A stretch of DNA of 52,217 nt from contig NZ_MUMH01000109.1 of assembly GCF_002155965.1 (NCBI RefSeq), positions 1 to 52,217 of the forward strand. The letters are read 5' to 3'. Below the pieces are notes generated by a model. That model was not told the DNA's origin. It was given only the letters and a program-made list of their open reading frames with translations, and did not search any database. Shown here one piece after another: positions 23,827 to 31,826 of the stretch; the first letter of the stretch is position 1, and every line of letters starts with the position of its first letter. This stretch comes from Allokutzneria sp. NRRL B-24872 (GTDB taxonomy: Bacteria > Actinomycetota > Actinomycetes > Mycobacteriales > Pseudonocardiaceae). Position numbers and translations under genes: made by a program.

Positions 23827-24978
23827 GTGGTGTTCCCCGATCCCCGCGTGCTCATCGACGCCACCTCCGTGCCCGCCGACCGCGGTGGGGTCGGCCGCTA
23901 CGTCGACGCGCTCGTTGCCGCACTGGACGCTGACGGCTCCCTGATCACCGTCGTCTGCCAGCCGCGCGACGCCGAGCTGTACGGCAAGCTCGCCCCGAAC
24001 GCGCGCGTCGTCGTCGCCACCGAGACCGTCGCGACCAGGACCTCGCGGCTCACATGGGAGCAGGCCACGCTGCCCGGGCTCGTCCGCAAGCTCAACGTGC
24101 AGGTGGTCCACTCGCCGCACTACACGGCTCCGCTGGCCAATCCCGTCGCGTCCGTCGTCACGCTGCACGACGCCACGTTCTTCACCGACGTGACACTGCA
24201 CTCCTCCGTGAAGGCCCGCTTCTTCCGCGCGTGGACCAGGACCTCGCTGCGCCGTGCCGCCGTCTGCGTGGTGCCCAGCCGCGCCACCGCCTCCGAGCTG
24301 ATCCGCGTCGCCGGCGCCGATCCGCACGCGCTGCACATCGCCCCGCACGGCGTCGAGCACGACCGCTTCCACCCGCCCGCGCCGGAGGAGGTGCAGCGCG
24401 TCCGCGACGACCTGTCGCTGCGCGACTCCGAGTACGTCGCCTTCCTCGGCACCCTCGAACCGCGCAAGAACGTTCCCGCGCTGATCCGCGGCTTCGCCAG
24501 GGCCTGCCGCGGTCGCGCCAGCCCGCCCGCGCTCGTGCTCGCCGGTCAGCCCGGTTGGGACAGCCAGGTCGAGCGCGCGCTGGACTCCGTTCCGCACCGC
24601 CTGCGCGTGATCCGCTCCGGCTACCTGCCCTTCGACAACCTCGCCGGATTCCTCGGCGGCGCCCAGCTCGTCTGCTACCCCAGCCTCGGCGAGGGCTTCG
24701 GCCTGCCCATGCTGGAGGCCATGGCGTGCGGGGCCTCCGTGCTCACCACGCGCCGCCTCAGCCTCCCCGAGGTCGGCGGCGACGCCGTCGCGTACTGCGG
24801 CGTCGGCGCCGGGGACATCGCCGCCGCCCTCGCCGACCTCTTCGACGACCCCGACCGCCGCGCTTCGCTGTCCGCCGCCGCCCAGCTCCGCGCCAAGGAG
24901 TTCACCTGGACCGCCAGCGCCGCCAAGCACCGCGAGGCCTACGCCCGCGCCGCCGTCATCCACCGCCGAGGCCGCTGA
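23827..24978 (+). CDS. Glycosyltransferase family 4-type protein
   Basis: The 383-residue GT-B enzyme begins with GTG and has VLIDATSVPADRGGVGRYVD at the N-terminus, YVAFLGTLEPRKNVPALIRG in the middle and EGFGLPMLEAMACGASVL as donor motif, the mannosyltransferase-like pattern. It follows the previous GT4 gene after 91 bases and probably shares its transcript. A 30-bp repeat array begins 11 bases after its stop codon. Confidence 0.88.
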   Translation: MVFPDPRVLIDATSVPADRGGVGRYVDALVAALDADGSLITVVCQPRDAELYGKLAPNARVVVATETVATRTSRLTWEQATLPGLVRKLNVQVVHSPHYTAPLANPVASVVTLHDATFFTDVTLHSSVKARFFRAWTRTSLRRAAVCVVPSRATASELIRVAGADPHALHIAPHGVEHDRFHPPAPEEVQRVRDDLSLRDSEYVAFLGTLEPRKNVPALIRGFARACRGRASPPALVLAGQPGWDSQVERALDSVPHRLRVIRSGYLPFDNLAGFLGGAQLVCYPSLGEGFGLPMLEAMACGASVLTTRRLSLPEVGGDAVAYCGVGAGDIAAALADLFDDPDRRASLSAAAQLRAKEFTWTASAAKHREAYARAAVIHRRGR

Positions 24979-24988
24979 CCCGCACTCG

Positions 24989-25165
24989 CCCCGAACGCCC
25001 CCTCAGGTACTTCAACGCCCCGAACGGCCCTTTCGGGTACTTGAACTCCCCGAACGACCCGTTCAGGTACTTGGGAGCCCTGAACGGCCCTTTCGGGTAC
25101 TTGGGAGGAGCACTGAACGACCCGTTCAGTGCGCTCAACGCACCAATCGGGCCGTTCGCTCGCGG
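24989..25165. repeat. Intergenic palindrome array, copy 2 (six units)
   Basis: Six units start at 24989, 25018, 25048, 25078, 25111 and 25141, so the period is 29, 30, 30, 33 and 30 bases. Typical units read CCCCGAACGGCCCTTTCGGG then TACTTGAACT. Each unit holds a palindrome; the fifth is perfect (CACTGAACG / CGTTCAGTG with a three-base centre). Units are too divergent and too short-spaced for CRISPR. This is the only copy of the family not between convergent genes. Confidence 0.7.
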
Positions 25166-25197
25166 TCCGCCCCCGCACGCGTGGTCGACAGCTGCGT

Positions 25198-25216
25198 AAC
25201 CAATGCGGCATTGGTT
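25198..25216. repeat. Perfect 19-base palindrome
   Basis: AACCAATGC and GCATTGGTT flank a single G. It lies between array copy 2 and the WbbL-like gene, 304 bases before that start. It could be an operator. The rest of the gap, 25,217-25,520, is GC-rich, holds one GTCCACTGTGGAC palindrome (25255-25267), and otherwise shows nothing I can name. Confidence 0.4.
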
Positions 25217-25520
25217 GCGTCTGACGAAACGAATGCCACATCGGGGACACAACAGTCCACTGTGGACACATCGTGGCGGTGAGCGGAGTTCCGCCCGAGT
25301 GGTGCCCCAGGCTCGATGCGCGTCGGCGTTCGGAGCGATGCTGGAATCGGGGGGACCTCCGAGCGTGCGAAAGCCACCCTCGCCCGCGCGGAGTGCGGCT
25401 GAGCACGGCGAACGCGGCCGGGTGCTCGGAGCGGGAGGGGTGGAGCCCGGCGGTGGCGCGGGCGCGGCGCCTCGGGAGCGGTCGGAGCGCTGCTCGCGCG
25501 GAGGTGCAGAATGTGACCCC

Positions 25521-26393
25521 GTGACCCGCGAACCCAAGTCCTACGGTGACGAGCTCGGCGTGATCACGGTGACGTACTCGCCGGGGGAGACCCTGGGCAG
25601 ATTCCTGGACACGCTGGCCAAGGCGACCAGCCGCGACGTGCGCGTGGTGCTCGCGGACAACGGCTCGACGGACGGGGTGCCCGAGGCTGCGGCCGCTGAG
25701 CGGGAGAACGTCGAGTTCCTGCCGACGGGCGGCAACCTGGGCTACGGCGGTGGCGCGAACCGAGGGGTGGCGGCGCTGCCGGACTCGGTGGGCTGGGTCG
25801 TGGTGGCCAACCCGGACCTGGAGTGGGGCGACGGCTCGCTGGACGAGCTGATCACGGCGGCGCGGCGGTGGCCGAGGGGTGGCGCGTTCGGGCCGCTGAT
25901 CCGCGAACCCGACGGCGAGGTGTACCCGTCGGCGCGGTTGCTGCCGGAGCTGGGGCGGGGCATCGGCCACGCGCTGTTCAGCAAGGTCTGGGCGGGCAAC
26001 CCGTGGACCAAGCAGTACCGCCAGGAGGACAAGGCCGTCCGCGAGCGCGTCGCGGGGTGGCTGTCCGGCTCGTGCCTGCTGATGCGGCGCGAGGCCTTCG
26101 ACTCGGTCGCCGGGTTCGACCCGCGCTACTTCATGTTCTTCGAGGACGTCGACCTCGGCGACCGGCTGACCCGCAAGGGCTGGCAGAACGTCTACGTGCC
26201 CTCCGCCGAGGTCGTGCACATCGGCGGGGTCTCCACGGCGAAGGTCAAGCCGAAGATGCTGGCGGCGCACCACGACAGCGCCTACCGCTACCTCGCCGAC
26301 CGGCACCCCGGCCCGCTCTGGGCGCCCGTCCGCCTGGCGATCAAGGCCGGTCTGGCGCTGCGCCTGAAGCTCGAGGTCCGCGGCGCGCGCTAG
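25521..26393 (+). CDS. GT2 rhamnosyltransferase, WbbL-like
   Basis: The 290-residue GT-A enzyme has ITVTYSPGETLGRFLDTLA, VLADNGSTDG, the NPDLEWGDGS metal motif and the FFEDVDLGDRLTRKGW motif. In mycobacteria the WbbL rhamnosyltransferase (Rv3265c) adds rhamnose from dTDP-rhamnose to GlcNAc-PP-decaprenol, making the linker that joins arabinogalactan to peptidoglycan. The same neighbour, a nucleotidyltransferase, is present here. The GTG at 25521 was chosen because similarity to the family begins there; the frame is open to 25203 without recognisable sequence. The 3' end overlaps the convergent small gene by four bases. Confidence 0.85.
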   Translation: MTREPKSYGDELGVITVTYSPGETLGRFLDTLAKATSRDVRVVLADNGSTDGVPEAAAAERENVEFLPTGGNLGYGGGANRGVAALPDSVGWVVVANPDLEWGDGSLDELITAARRWPRGGAFGPLIREPDGEVYPSARLLPELGRGIGHALFSKVWAGNPWTKQYRQEDKAVRERVAGWLSGSCLLMRREAFDSVAGFDPRYFMFFEDVDLGDRLTRKGWQNVYVPSAEVVHIGGVSTAKVKPKMLAAHHDSAYRYLADRHPGPLWAPVRLAIKAGLALRLKLEVRGAR

Positions 26394-26788
26394 GACCAGT
26401 TCTGCTGCTGCGGGTGGGGGTCGGTCCGCTGCTGCGGCGGGTAGGGCGGCGGCTGCTGGGGGTTGTGCGGCAGCTGCTGCGTCGGCTGGTTCTGCGGCAT
26501 CCGCTGCGTCTGCCCCTGCCCCTGCTGCCCCTGGCGCGGCTGCTGGAACTGCTCGGTGCGCTGCTGGGGGTGCTGTTGCGGGTAGCGCACGGGGCGCCCG
26601 CCCTGGGGCAGCACCATCGTCGACTCCGGGTCGGAGCCGCGCGGGTCGTTGGCCGCGATCACGATGCGCGGGATCTGCACCGTGCTGGCCGCGTCCATCG
26701 GGGAGGTGGCGTCATCGGGTGTGACGACGAAGGAGCCTCGTGCCCTGGCACGCGCCAGCAGCTCCTCGGCGCGTTCACGGGGGTCCAT
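26390..26788 (-). CDS. Small actinobacterial protein with Gln/Pro-rich tail
   Basis: The 132-residue protein has an ordered-looking N-terminal half (DPRERAEELLARARARGSFV, then TVQIPRIVIAANDPR) and a disordered C-terminal half, from about residue 62, made mostly of Gln and Pro. I have seen similar N-termini in other actinomycetes next to wbbL-type genes, but no function is known to me. There is no signal peptide or membrane segment. It is divergent from the nucleotidyltransferase gene (112-base gap) and overlaps the end of the WbbL-like gene. Confidence 0.7.
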   Translation of the reverse strand: MDPRERAEELLARARARGSFVVTPDDATSPMDAASTVQIPRIVIAANDPRGSDPESTMVLPQGGRPVRYPQQHPQQRTEQFQQPRQGQQGQGQTQRMPQNQPTQQLPHNPQQPPPYPPQQRTDPHPQQQNWS

Positions 26789-26900
26789 TTCGCTGACCTC
26801 TCCTACCGCCGGGTCCTGGTGGGCCTCAACCTATCGTGCTCGGCATCTGCCAGAGTATTCGTTCGCCGGGCATCCGTCAGCCACCCAAGGAGCGAGAAGC

Positions 26901-27968
26901 ATGAGCGTTGACGCCGTCCTGCTCGTCGGCGGAAAGGGCACCCGGCTGCGGCCGTTGACGCTCTCCGCCCCCAAGCCGATGCTGCCGACCGCTGGTGTGC
27001 CGTTCCTCACGCACATGCTCTCCCGCATCCGCGCAGCCGGGATCACCCACGTCGTGCTGGGCACCTCGTACAAGGCGGAGGTCTTCGAGGAGCACTTCGG
27101 CGACGGCTCCCACCTGGGCCTTGAGCTGGAGTACGTGGTCGAGGAGGTCCCGCTCGGCACCGGCGGCGGCATCCGCAACGTGGCCGACCGGCTGCGCGGC
27201 GACACCGCGATGATCTTCAACGGGGACATCCTGTCCGGGGTGGATCTCGGCGCCGTGCTGAACACCCACCGCGAAGCCGACGCGGACGTGACCCTGCACC
27301 TGGTAAAGGTCGAGGACCCGCGCCGGTTCGGCTGCGTCCCGACCGACGCGGACGGCCGCGTCACGGCCTTCCTGGAGAAGACCGACAACCCGCCGACCGA
27401 TCAGATCAACGCGGGTTGCTACGTGTTCCGCCGATCGGTGCTCGAATCCATCCCCGCGGGCCGCGAGGTTTCCGTTGAGCGCGAAACGTTCCCGGGGCTG
27501 CTCGCCGCCGGAGCGCGGGTGCAGGGGCACGTCGACGCCTCCTACTGGCTCGACCTCGGCACCCCGGCGGCGTTCGTGCAGGGCTCCGCTGACCTCGCGC
27601 GCGGCATCGCCCCGTCGGCCGCTCTGCCCCGGCCCGCCGGTGAGGCGATCGTGCTCGACGGCGCTGTGCTGCGCGAAGGCGCCACGGTCACCGGTGGTTC
27701 GACGATCGGCGCTGGGTGCCAGCTCGGCGTTGACGCGCGCGTTGACGGTGCCGTGGTCTTCGAGGGCGCGGTGATCGGCGCGGGCGCCGTGGTCGAGCGC
27801 TCCGTCATCGGCGCGCACGCCCGCATCGGCGACGGCGCGGTCGTCCAGGACGCGGTGATCGGCGACGGCGCGGTCGTCGGCGCGAACTGCGAGCTGCGCG
27901 ACGGCGTCCGCCTGTGGCCCGGAGTGCAACTCCCCGACGGCGGTCTCCGCTTCTCCGCCGACGCCTGA
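26901..27968 (+). CDS. Sugar-1-phosphate nucleotidyltransferase (mannose-1-phosphate guanylyltransferase type)
   Basis: The 355-residue protein has the nucleotide-binding signature VLLVGGKGTRLRPLTLSAPK-P at the N-terminus, GTGGGIRNV, the metal-binding FNGDIL, and a C-terminal left-handed beta-helix of hexapeptide repeats (from about residue 250, for example VIGAGAVVERSVIGAHARIG). It corresponds in position to Rv3264c, described as a GDP-mannose-forming enzyme (ManB/ManC naming varies). The ATG at 26901 follows AAGGAG. With phosphomannomutase and ManA further down it would complete GDP-mannose synthesis from fructose-6-phosphate. Confidence 0.88.
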   Translation: MSVDAVLLVGGKGTRLRPLTLSAPKPMLPTAGVPFLTHMLSRIRAAGITHVVLGTSYKAEVFEEHFGDGSHLGLELEYVVEEVPLGTGGGIRNVADRLRGDTAMIFNGDILSGVDLGAVLNTHREADADVTLHLVKVEDPRRFGCVPTDADGRVTAFLEKTDNPPTDQINAGCYVFRRSVLESIPAGREVSVERETFPGLLAAGARVQGHVDASYWLDLGTPAAFVQGSADLARGIAPSAALPRPAGEAIVLDGAVLREGATVTGGSTIGAGCQLGVDARVDGAVVFEGAVIGAGAVVERSVIGAHARIGDGAVVQDAVIGDGAVVGANCELRDGVRLWPGVQLPDGGLRFSADA

Positions 27969-27984
27969 CCCTCCGCCAATGCCG

Positions 27985-28055
27985 CGTTTGTGTGGTTGAG
28001 CGTGCTGAATGAGTCATTGAGGCGGCTCAACCACCTCAACGAGTCATTCAGCACG
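27985..28055. repeat. Intergenic palindrome array, copy 3 (two units, large hairpin)
   Basis: Units at 28004 and 28034 are exactly 30 bases apart. The segment 27992-28034 folds as 21 + 1 + 21 bases, 17 of 21 pairs matching (outer arm GTGGTTGAGC / GCTCAACCAC after allowing mismatches). Read on the minus strand the array agrees with the array at 40,489 in 58 of 70 positions. It lies between the convergent nucleotidyltransferase and phospholipase-D-like genes and may end both transcripts. Confidence 0.7.
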
Positions 28056-28091
28056 TAAGACCCACGCGGCGCTCCGGGCTGCGGCGCGGGG

Positions 28092-29165
28092 TTACGAGGT
28101 CTTCATGGTGGTGAAGTTGGCGCGGTACTGGTCGTGCAGGGGCGCGGAGTGCAGGCGCAGCAACGCCTCGTCGTTCTGGTGCAGGGCGGCGTCGGTGTAG
28201 TTGTGGCTGCCGGTGAAGACCCACTTGCTGTGCTTCTGCCCCGCGTAGGTGCCCTCGATGAGCATGTATTTCGAGTGCACGATGAGGTTGCCGGGGATCT
28301 TCTTCACGGTGATCCGTGGGTGGTTCTTCAAGTGACCGGCGCTGCCCGTGTCGAGCTTGGTGTGCATGACCTCGACGCGGCACTTCTTGTCCGCGAGCGA
28401 ACGGAGTTTCGCGGCGATGCCGTCGCGGCTGAAGTTCCACATCGCCACGCGGATGATGGTTCCGCCCGCGCAGTCCACGTTGCCGAGCACGTTGGTGATG
28501 GTGTCGGAGCCCGCGCGCGGGAAGAAGTAGGTCTTGGCGTTGCCGCTGAGGTCTGAGCGGAAGTAGTCGTTGTTCTTCTTCTGCGCCACCAGATCCGTGA
28601 AGTACCGCAGATAGGAGTTGTAGAGCCCGGTGTTCCCGGCGAGGGTCACCGAGTTGTTCCACATCTTGGTGGTGTTGCCCGGAGTGAGGTTCGCTGAGCC
28701 CTGCACGACGACGTTCTTCGAGCCCGACGTGTCGGAGAACAGGAAGAACTTGTTGTGCATGATCGGCGTGCCCGCGTTGCCGATGCACGCGCGCCCCTTG
28801 GTGCACACGACGGCCCACGAGGGCTTCGACCGGTCGGTGCCGAGCTTCTTCACGAGCTCGACGGCGGCGGGCTTCGCGGAGTGCTTGCTGTCCAAGACGA
28901 CCCGAACCTTCACGCCACGGTCCCGCGCGGCCACCAGATCACCGAGGACGCCGCCGTCGTTGAAGTGGAAGATCGCGATGGAGACGGTCGAGCCCACTGC
29001 GGCGCCCTTGATCAGGGACCGCAGGTGGTCGACGATGACGCGTTGCTGCCCCGGCGTGCGCGGATCGTTGAACACCGCGCCGTCCCGCACCGCGGCACTG
29101 GCGGGCAGGGTGATCGAGCTGGCCGCGACCAATCCGGCGACCAGCACTCGTAGTGAACGTCGCAT
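28092..29165 (-). CDS. Secreted phospholipase-D-like protein
   Basis: The 357-residue protein has a signal peptide (basic MRRS, hydrophobic core, cleavage likely after PASA, near residue 24). Two HKD-type motifs are visible: HNKFFLFSD followed by QGSANLT near residue 140, and HSKYMLIEG followed by FTGSHNYTD near residue 320. Both depart slightly from the HxKx4D rule: the first has Asp one residue late, the second has Glu. It is likely an extracellular phosphodiesterase or nuclease. The ATG at 29163-29165 starts the only sensible signal peptide; the frame is open much further upstream, antisense to the AlkA-like gene. It is transcribed alone. Confidence 0.82.
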   Translation of the reverse strand: MRRSLRVLVAGLVAASSITLPASAAVRDGAVFNDPRTPGQQRVIVDHLRSLIKGAAVGSTVSIAIFHFNDGGVLGDLVAARDRGVKVRVVLDSKHSAKPAAVELVKKLGTDRSKPSWAVVCTKGRACIGNAGTPIMHNKFFLFSDTSGSKNVVVQGSANLTPGNTTKMWNNSVTLAGNTGLYNSYLRYFTDLVAQKKNNDYFRSDLSGNAKTYFFPRAGSDTITNVLGNVDCAGGTIIRVAMWNFSRDGIAAKLRSLADKKCRVEVMHTKLDTGSAGHLKNHPRITVKKIPGNLIVHSKYMLIEGTYAGQKHSKWVFTGSHNYTDAALHQNDEALLRLHSAPLHDQYRANFTTMKTS

Positions 29166-29226
29166 CGCATGACTCTCCCCGCTCGCAAGCAATTCGGCAA
29201 GCATCTTTACAAATGAGGCGGGTAGC

Positions 29227-30153
29227 GTGCTGCGCGTGCGCGCGGCGAGTGCGGTCGAGACGGAGTGGGTGCCGGGGTTCGAGGTCGATCCCGTCGCACT
29301 GCTGCGCCCGCACCGACGCGGCCACGGCGACCCGGCGTGGAAGCTCGACGCGCGCGGAACTGTCTGGCGGGCCTGCACAACGCCCCTCGGCACAGCCACC
29401 ATCGCGATCCGACGCGGAGCCGCGCACATCCGGGCACGCGCGTGGGGGCCGGGCGCGGAGTGGGTGATCGACGGCCTGCCTGACCTGCTCGGAGCCTCCG
29501 ACGACGACAGCGGCTTCGTCGCGCACCACCCGCTGATCGCCGAAGCTCGGACGTTGCGGCCGAACCTGCGCCTGGGCTCGACGCGGCGCGTGTGGGACGC
29601 ACTGCTGCCCGCGATCCTGGAGCAGAAGGTCACCGGCAAAGAAGCGTGGCGGACGTGGCGCGAGCTGTGTGCGCGCTTCGGCGAGCCAGCTCCCGGCCCC
29701 ACGCCCGAGCCCATGTTCGCGCCGCCGACGCCGGAGCGCGTGCGCGCGATCCCGGACTGGGAGTGGCACCGCGCCGGGCTGGACGGAGGTCGTCGGCGCG
29801 CGCTGCTGGCCGCCGCCTCGGTCGCGGACCGGCTCGAGCGCGCGGCGGAACTCCGTGGTGTGCAAGGAAGAGACCTGCTCAGACGCATCCCGGGGATCGG
29901 GGTGTGGACGGCCGCCGAGGTCGCCCAGCGGGCCTGGGGCGACCCGGACGCGGTGAGCTTCGGCGACTTCCACCTCGCGAAGATCGTCGGCTGGGCCCTG
30001 CTGGGCCGCGACATCGACGACGCGCACCTGCACGAGCTGCTGAAACCTTATGCGCCGCAACGGCAGCGGGCGATCCGCTACCTGGAAGGAGCCGGGGTGC
30101 GGCGCCCGAGGTTCGGGCCGAGGTACTCCCCGCGCGACTACCGCGCGTTCTGA
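29227..30153 (+). CDS. DNA-3-methyladenine glycosylase II, AlkA-like (HhH-GPD)
   Basis: The 308-residue protein has the helix-hairpin-helix LLRRIPGIGVWTAAEVAQRA near residue 220 followed by GDPDAVSFGDFHLAK, which carries the catalytic Asp of the HhH-GPD superfamily. The N-terminal part resembles the AlkA N-domain. It removes alkylated or damaged bases from DNA. It starts with GTG 62 bases from the divergent secreted-protein gene. Its 3' end overlaps the convergent membrane-protein gene by 16 bases. Confidence 0.83.
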   Translation: MLRVRAASAVETEWVPGFEVDPVALLRPHRRGHGDPAWKLDARGTVWRACTTPLGTATIAIRRGAAHIRARAWGPGAEWVIDGLPDLLGASDDDSGFVAHHPLIAEARTLRPNLRLGSTRRVWDALLPAILEQKVTGKEAWRTWRELCARFGEPAPGPTPEPMFAPPTPERVRAIPDWEWHRAGLDGGRRRALLAAASVADRLERAAELRGVQGRDLLRRIPGIGVWTAAEVAQRAWGDPDAVSFGDFHLAKIVGWALLGRDIDDAHLHELLKPYAPQRQRAIRYLEGAGVRRPRFGPRYSPRDYRAF

Positions 30154-31295
30154 AGCTCGCGGAACGTGCGCTCACGGATCTCGGCCACCACCGGGGAGCC
30201 CGTGAAAGCCCGGGAAACCGAAGTCAGCCAAGCGGTTTCCGACTCCACACACGGATCTTCCCGAGGCGGAGCGCGGTGCGGTGAGCCCCATTGGTACTCG
30301 GCGTCGTGGGACACCAGCGCGGCGGCGAGCGAACAAGCCTCCACCAACACCGCCAGCTCCCGGGAATCGACGCTCGGAGCTGCTTCGCGCACCCAGGAGT
30401 CGATCTGGGGTGGCACGAACGGGCGCAGCGCGAGGTCGCCGTCCCTGATCTCGATGATCCTGCGGTAGAGCGCGAACTCCACGTTGCGCGGAAGCCTGCT
30501 CCGCGAGGTCAGCGCGATGCGGGGGAGCGCGGCGGTCAACTCCGTCCACAGTGGACCAATCGCGTGATAGCCCCGGTGGGCGGCCACGCGGCGCAACACC
30601 TTGTCCCACCACGCCATCGTCGAGCCGACCAGCCACAACAGCACCGATACCACAGCGAGCACGCGGTCCACCGGCGCGCGCAGCGACGGCGAGAGGTCGA
30701 AACCCAGCATCAGCAACGGTTGCAGCGACGACCAAGCACCCCACAACGCGCTGCACACCGCCGCCGCGATGATCGTCACCAGGCCGGAGCGGAACAGGCC
30801 GGGCTCGCACTGCCGCGCGTAGCGGCTGATCACATGCACGAACACCGCGATGCAGCCGGTGGCGTACAACAGGAAGACCAGGCCGTACGCGATCAACGCG
30901 GGATTGGACATCGCGGCGGCGAAGATGTTCTTCGAGAAGTCCTTGCCGGAGAACGACATCAGGACGGTCAAGGTCGCCCACGTCACGAACAGCAGCGTGC
31001 GCAGGACGCGCGGTGGGCGCTCGGCCCGAGGCGAGTACGCGATGCCGACCATGTGGTAGACGGCGAGCAGTTGGACGAAGTTCCCCAGCAGTCGCGCGGT
31101 GTTCGGCATCGGCTGCACGAGCACGATCAGCCGCTCGGTCTCCGGCGCGAGCACCACCAGGCTCACGGCGATCCACATCAGGAACAGCAGCAGGTGGCGG
31201 AGTCCGGGCGCGGGCGGGTTGGCGCGGGCGACCACCAGTTTGCGCACGACGACACCCGTGATCAGCGCGCAGGTCGGCAGGTGGAACTCAATCAC
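30138..31295 (-). CDS. MAB_1171c-family putative transporter (polytopic membrane protein)
   Basis: The 385-residue protein has about seven membrane segments in its first 240 residues and a soluble C-terminal part of about 145 residues. The pattern (HVISRYARQCEPGLFRSGL, then a cytoplasmic SRLPRNVEFALYRRIIEIRD) is what I know as the MAB_1171c family, named a transporter without proof. It is usually the third gene after an XRE regulator and an ImmA/IrrE peptidase, as here. The GTG at 31293-31295 overlaps the end of the peptidase gene by eight bases, so translation is likely coupled. Confidence 0.78.
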   Translation of the reverse strand: MIEFHLPTCALITGVVVRKLVVARANPPAPGLRHLLLFLMWIAVSLVVLAPETERLIVLVQPMPNTARLLGNFVQLLAVYHMVGIAYSPRAERPPRVLRTLLFVTWATLTVLMSFSGKDFSKNIFAAAMSNPALIAYGLVFLLYATGCIAVFVHVISRYARQCEPGLFRSGLVTIIAAAVCSALWGAWSSLQPLLMLGFDLSPSLRAPVDRVLAVVSVLLWLVGSTMAWWDKVLRRVAAHRGYHAIGPLWTELTAALPRIALTSRSRLPRNVEFALYRRIIEIRDGDLALRPFVPPQIDSWVREAAPSVDSRELAVLVEACSLAAALVSHDAEYQWGSPHRAPPREDPCVESETAWLTSVSRAFTGSPVVAEIRERTFRELQNAR

Positions 31296-31803
31296 CGCCG
31301 CGCCGCCCCTCGAAGATCGACTCCAGCCCGCCGAGGCCGTGCGCGCCCTGGGGCCGCCGGCGCCCACGGCGGGCGCGGTGCAGCACGAGCGAGGCGAACA
31401 GCTCCGCCTCCTGCTCCTTCTCCTCGTCGTAGGAGGTCCTGCCGAGCACCCGCCGCACCAGCTCGGGGGAGAGGTTGGGCGTCAGCACCGCCGAGACGGC
31501 GTCGTCGACAACCTCGTCGCCGACGTGCCCGCAGAGCAGGTGACCGAGCTCGTGCACGAGGATGTGCTCCTGGTGCAGCGCGCTCGTGTCGGCGGCGTAG
31601 AAGATGTAGTCGGCCCGGTCGGTCGCCGCCAGCACCCCGCACGGGGTGGCCGGGCGCGACGGCAGCTCGACCAGCTCGATCGGCCGCCCCCGTTGCGCGG
31701 CAAGGGTTTCCACGAAAACACCGATGTCGAACGGGTCGGGCAGCACCAGCTCACCGACGACGCGCCTGCACCGGCGCCACAGCGCGAACCTCTTCGACCG
31801 CAT
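31288..31803 (-). CDS. ImmA/IrrE-type zinc metallopeptidase
   Basis: The 171-residue protein carries HELGHLLCGH, the HExxH zinc motif with a downstream His, about residue 85, and an acidic YDEEKEQEAELFASLVL helix that supplies the third zinc ligand, all typical of the ImmA/IrrE (formerly DUF955) family. Such peptidases cleave partner XRE regulators. The likely partner is the XRE gene 23 bases upstream in the same transcript. The ATG at 31801-31803 begins the real frame; the longer open frame upstream is antisense to and out of phase with the XRE gene. Confidence 0.85.
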   Translation of the reverse strand: MRSKRFALWRRCRRVVGELVLPDPFDIGVFVETLAAQRGRPIELVELPSRPATPCGVLAATDRADYIFYAADTSALHQEHILVHELGHLLCGHVGDEVVDDAVSAVLTPNLSPELVRRVLGRTSYDEEKEQEAELFASLVLHRARRGRRRPQGAHGLGGLESIFEGRRGGD

Positions 31804-31826
31804 GCGGAACTCAGCCTCCCCCTGGC

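Noticed and set aside
24989-25165. CRISPR array
   Set aside because: The units are 29-33 bases with no separate unique spacers, vary throughout, and no cas genes are near.
24989-25199. A coding peptide repeat (LNGPFGYL...) across array copy 2
   Set aside because: The frame is not that of the preceding gene, has no start of its own, and similar arrays give peptides on either strand; the palindromes explain the pattern better.
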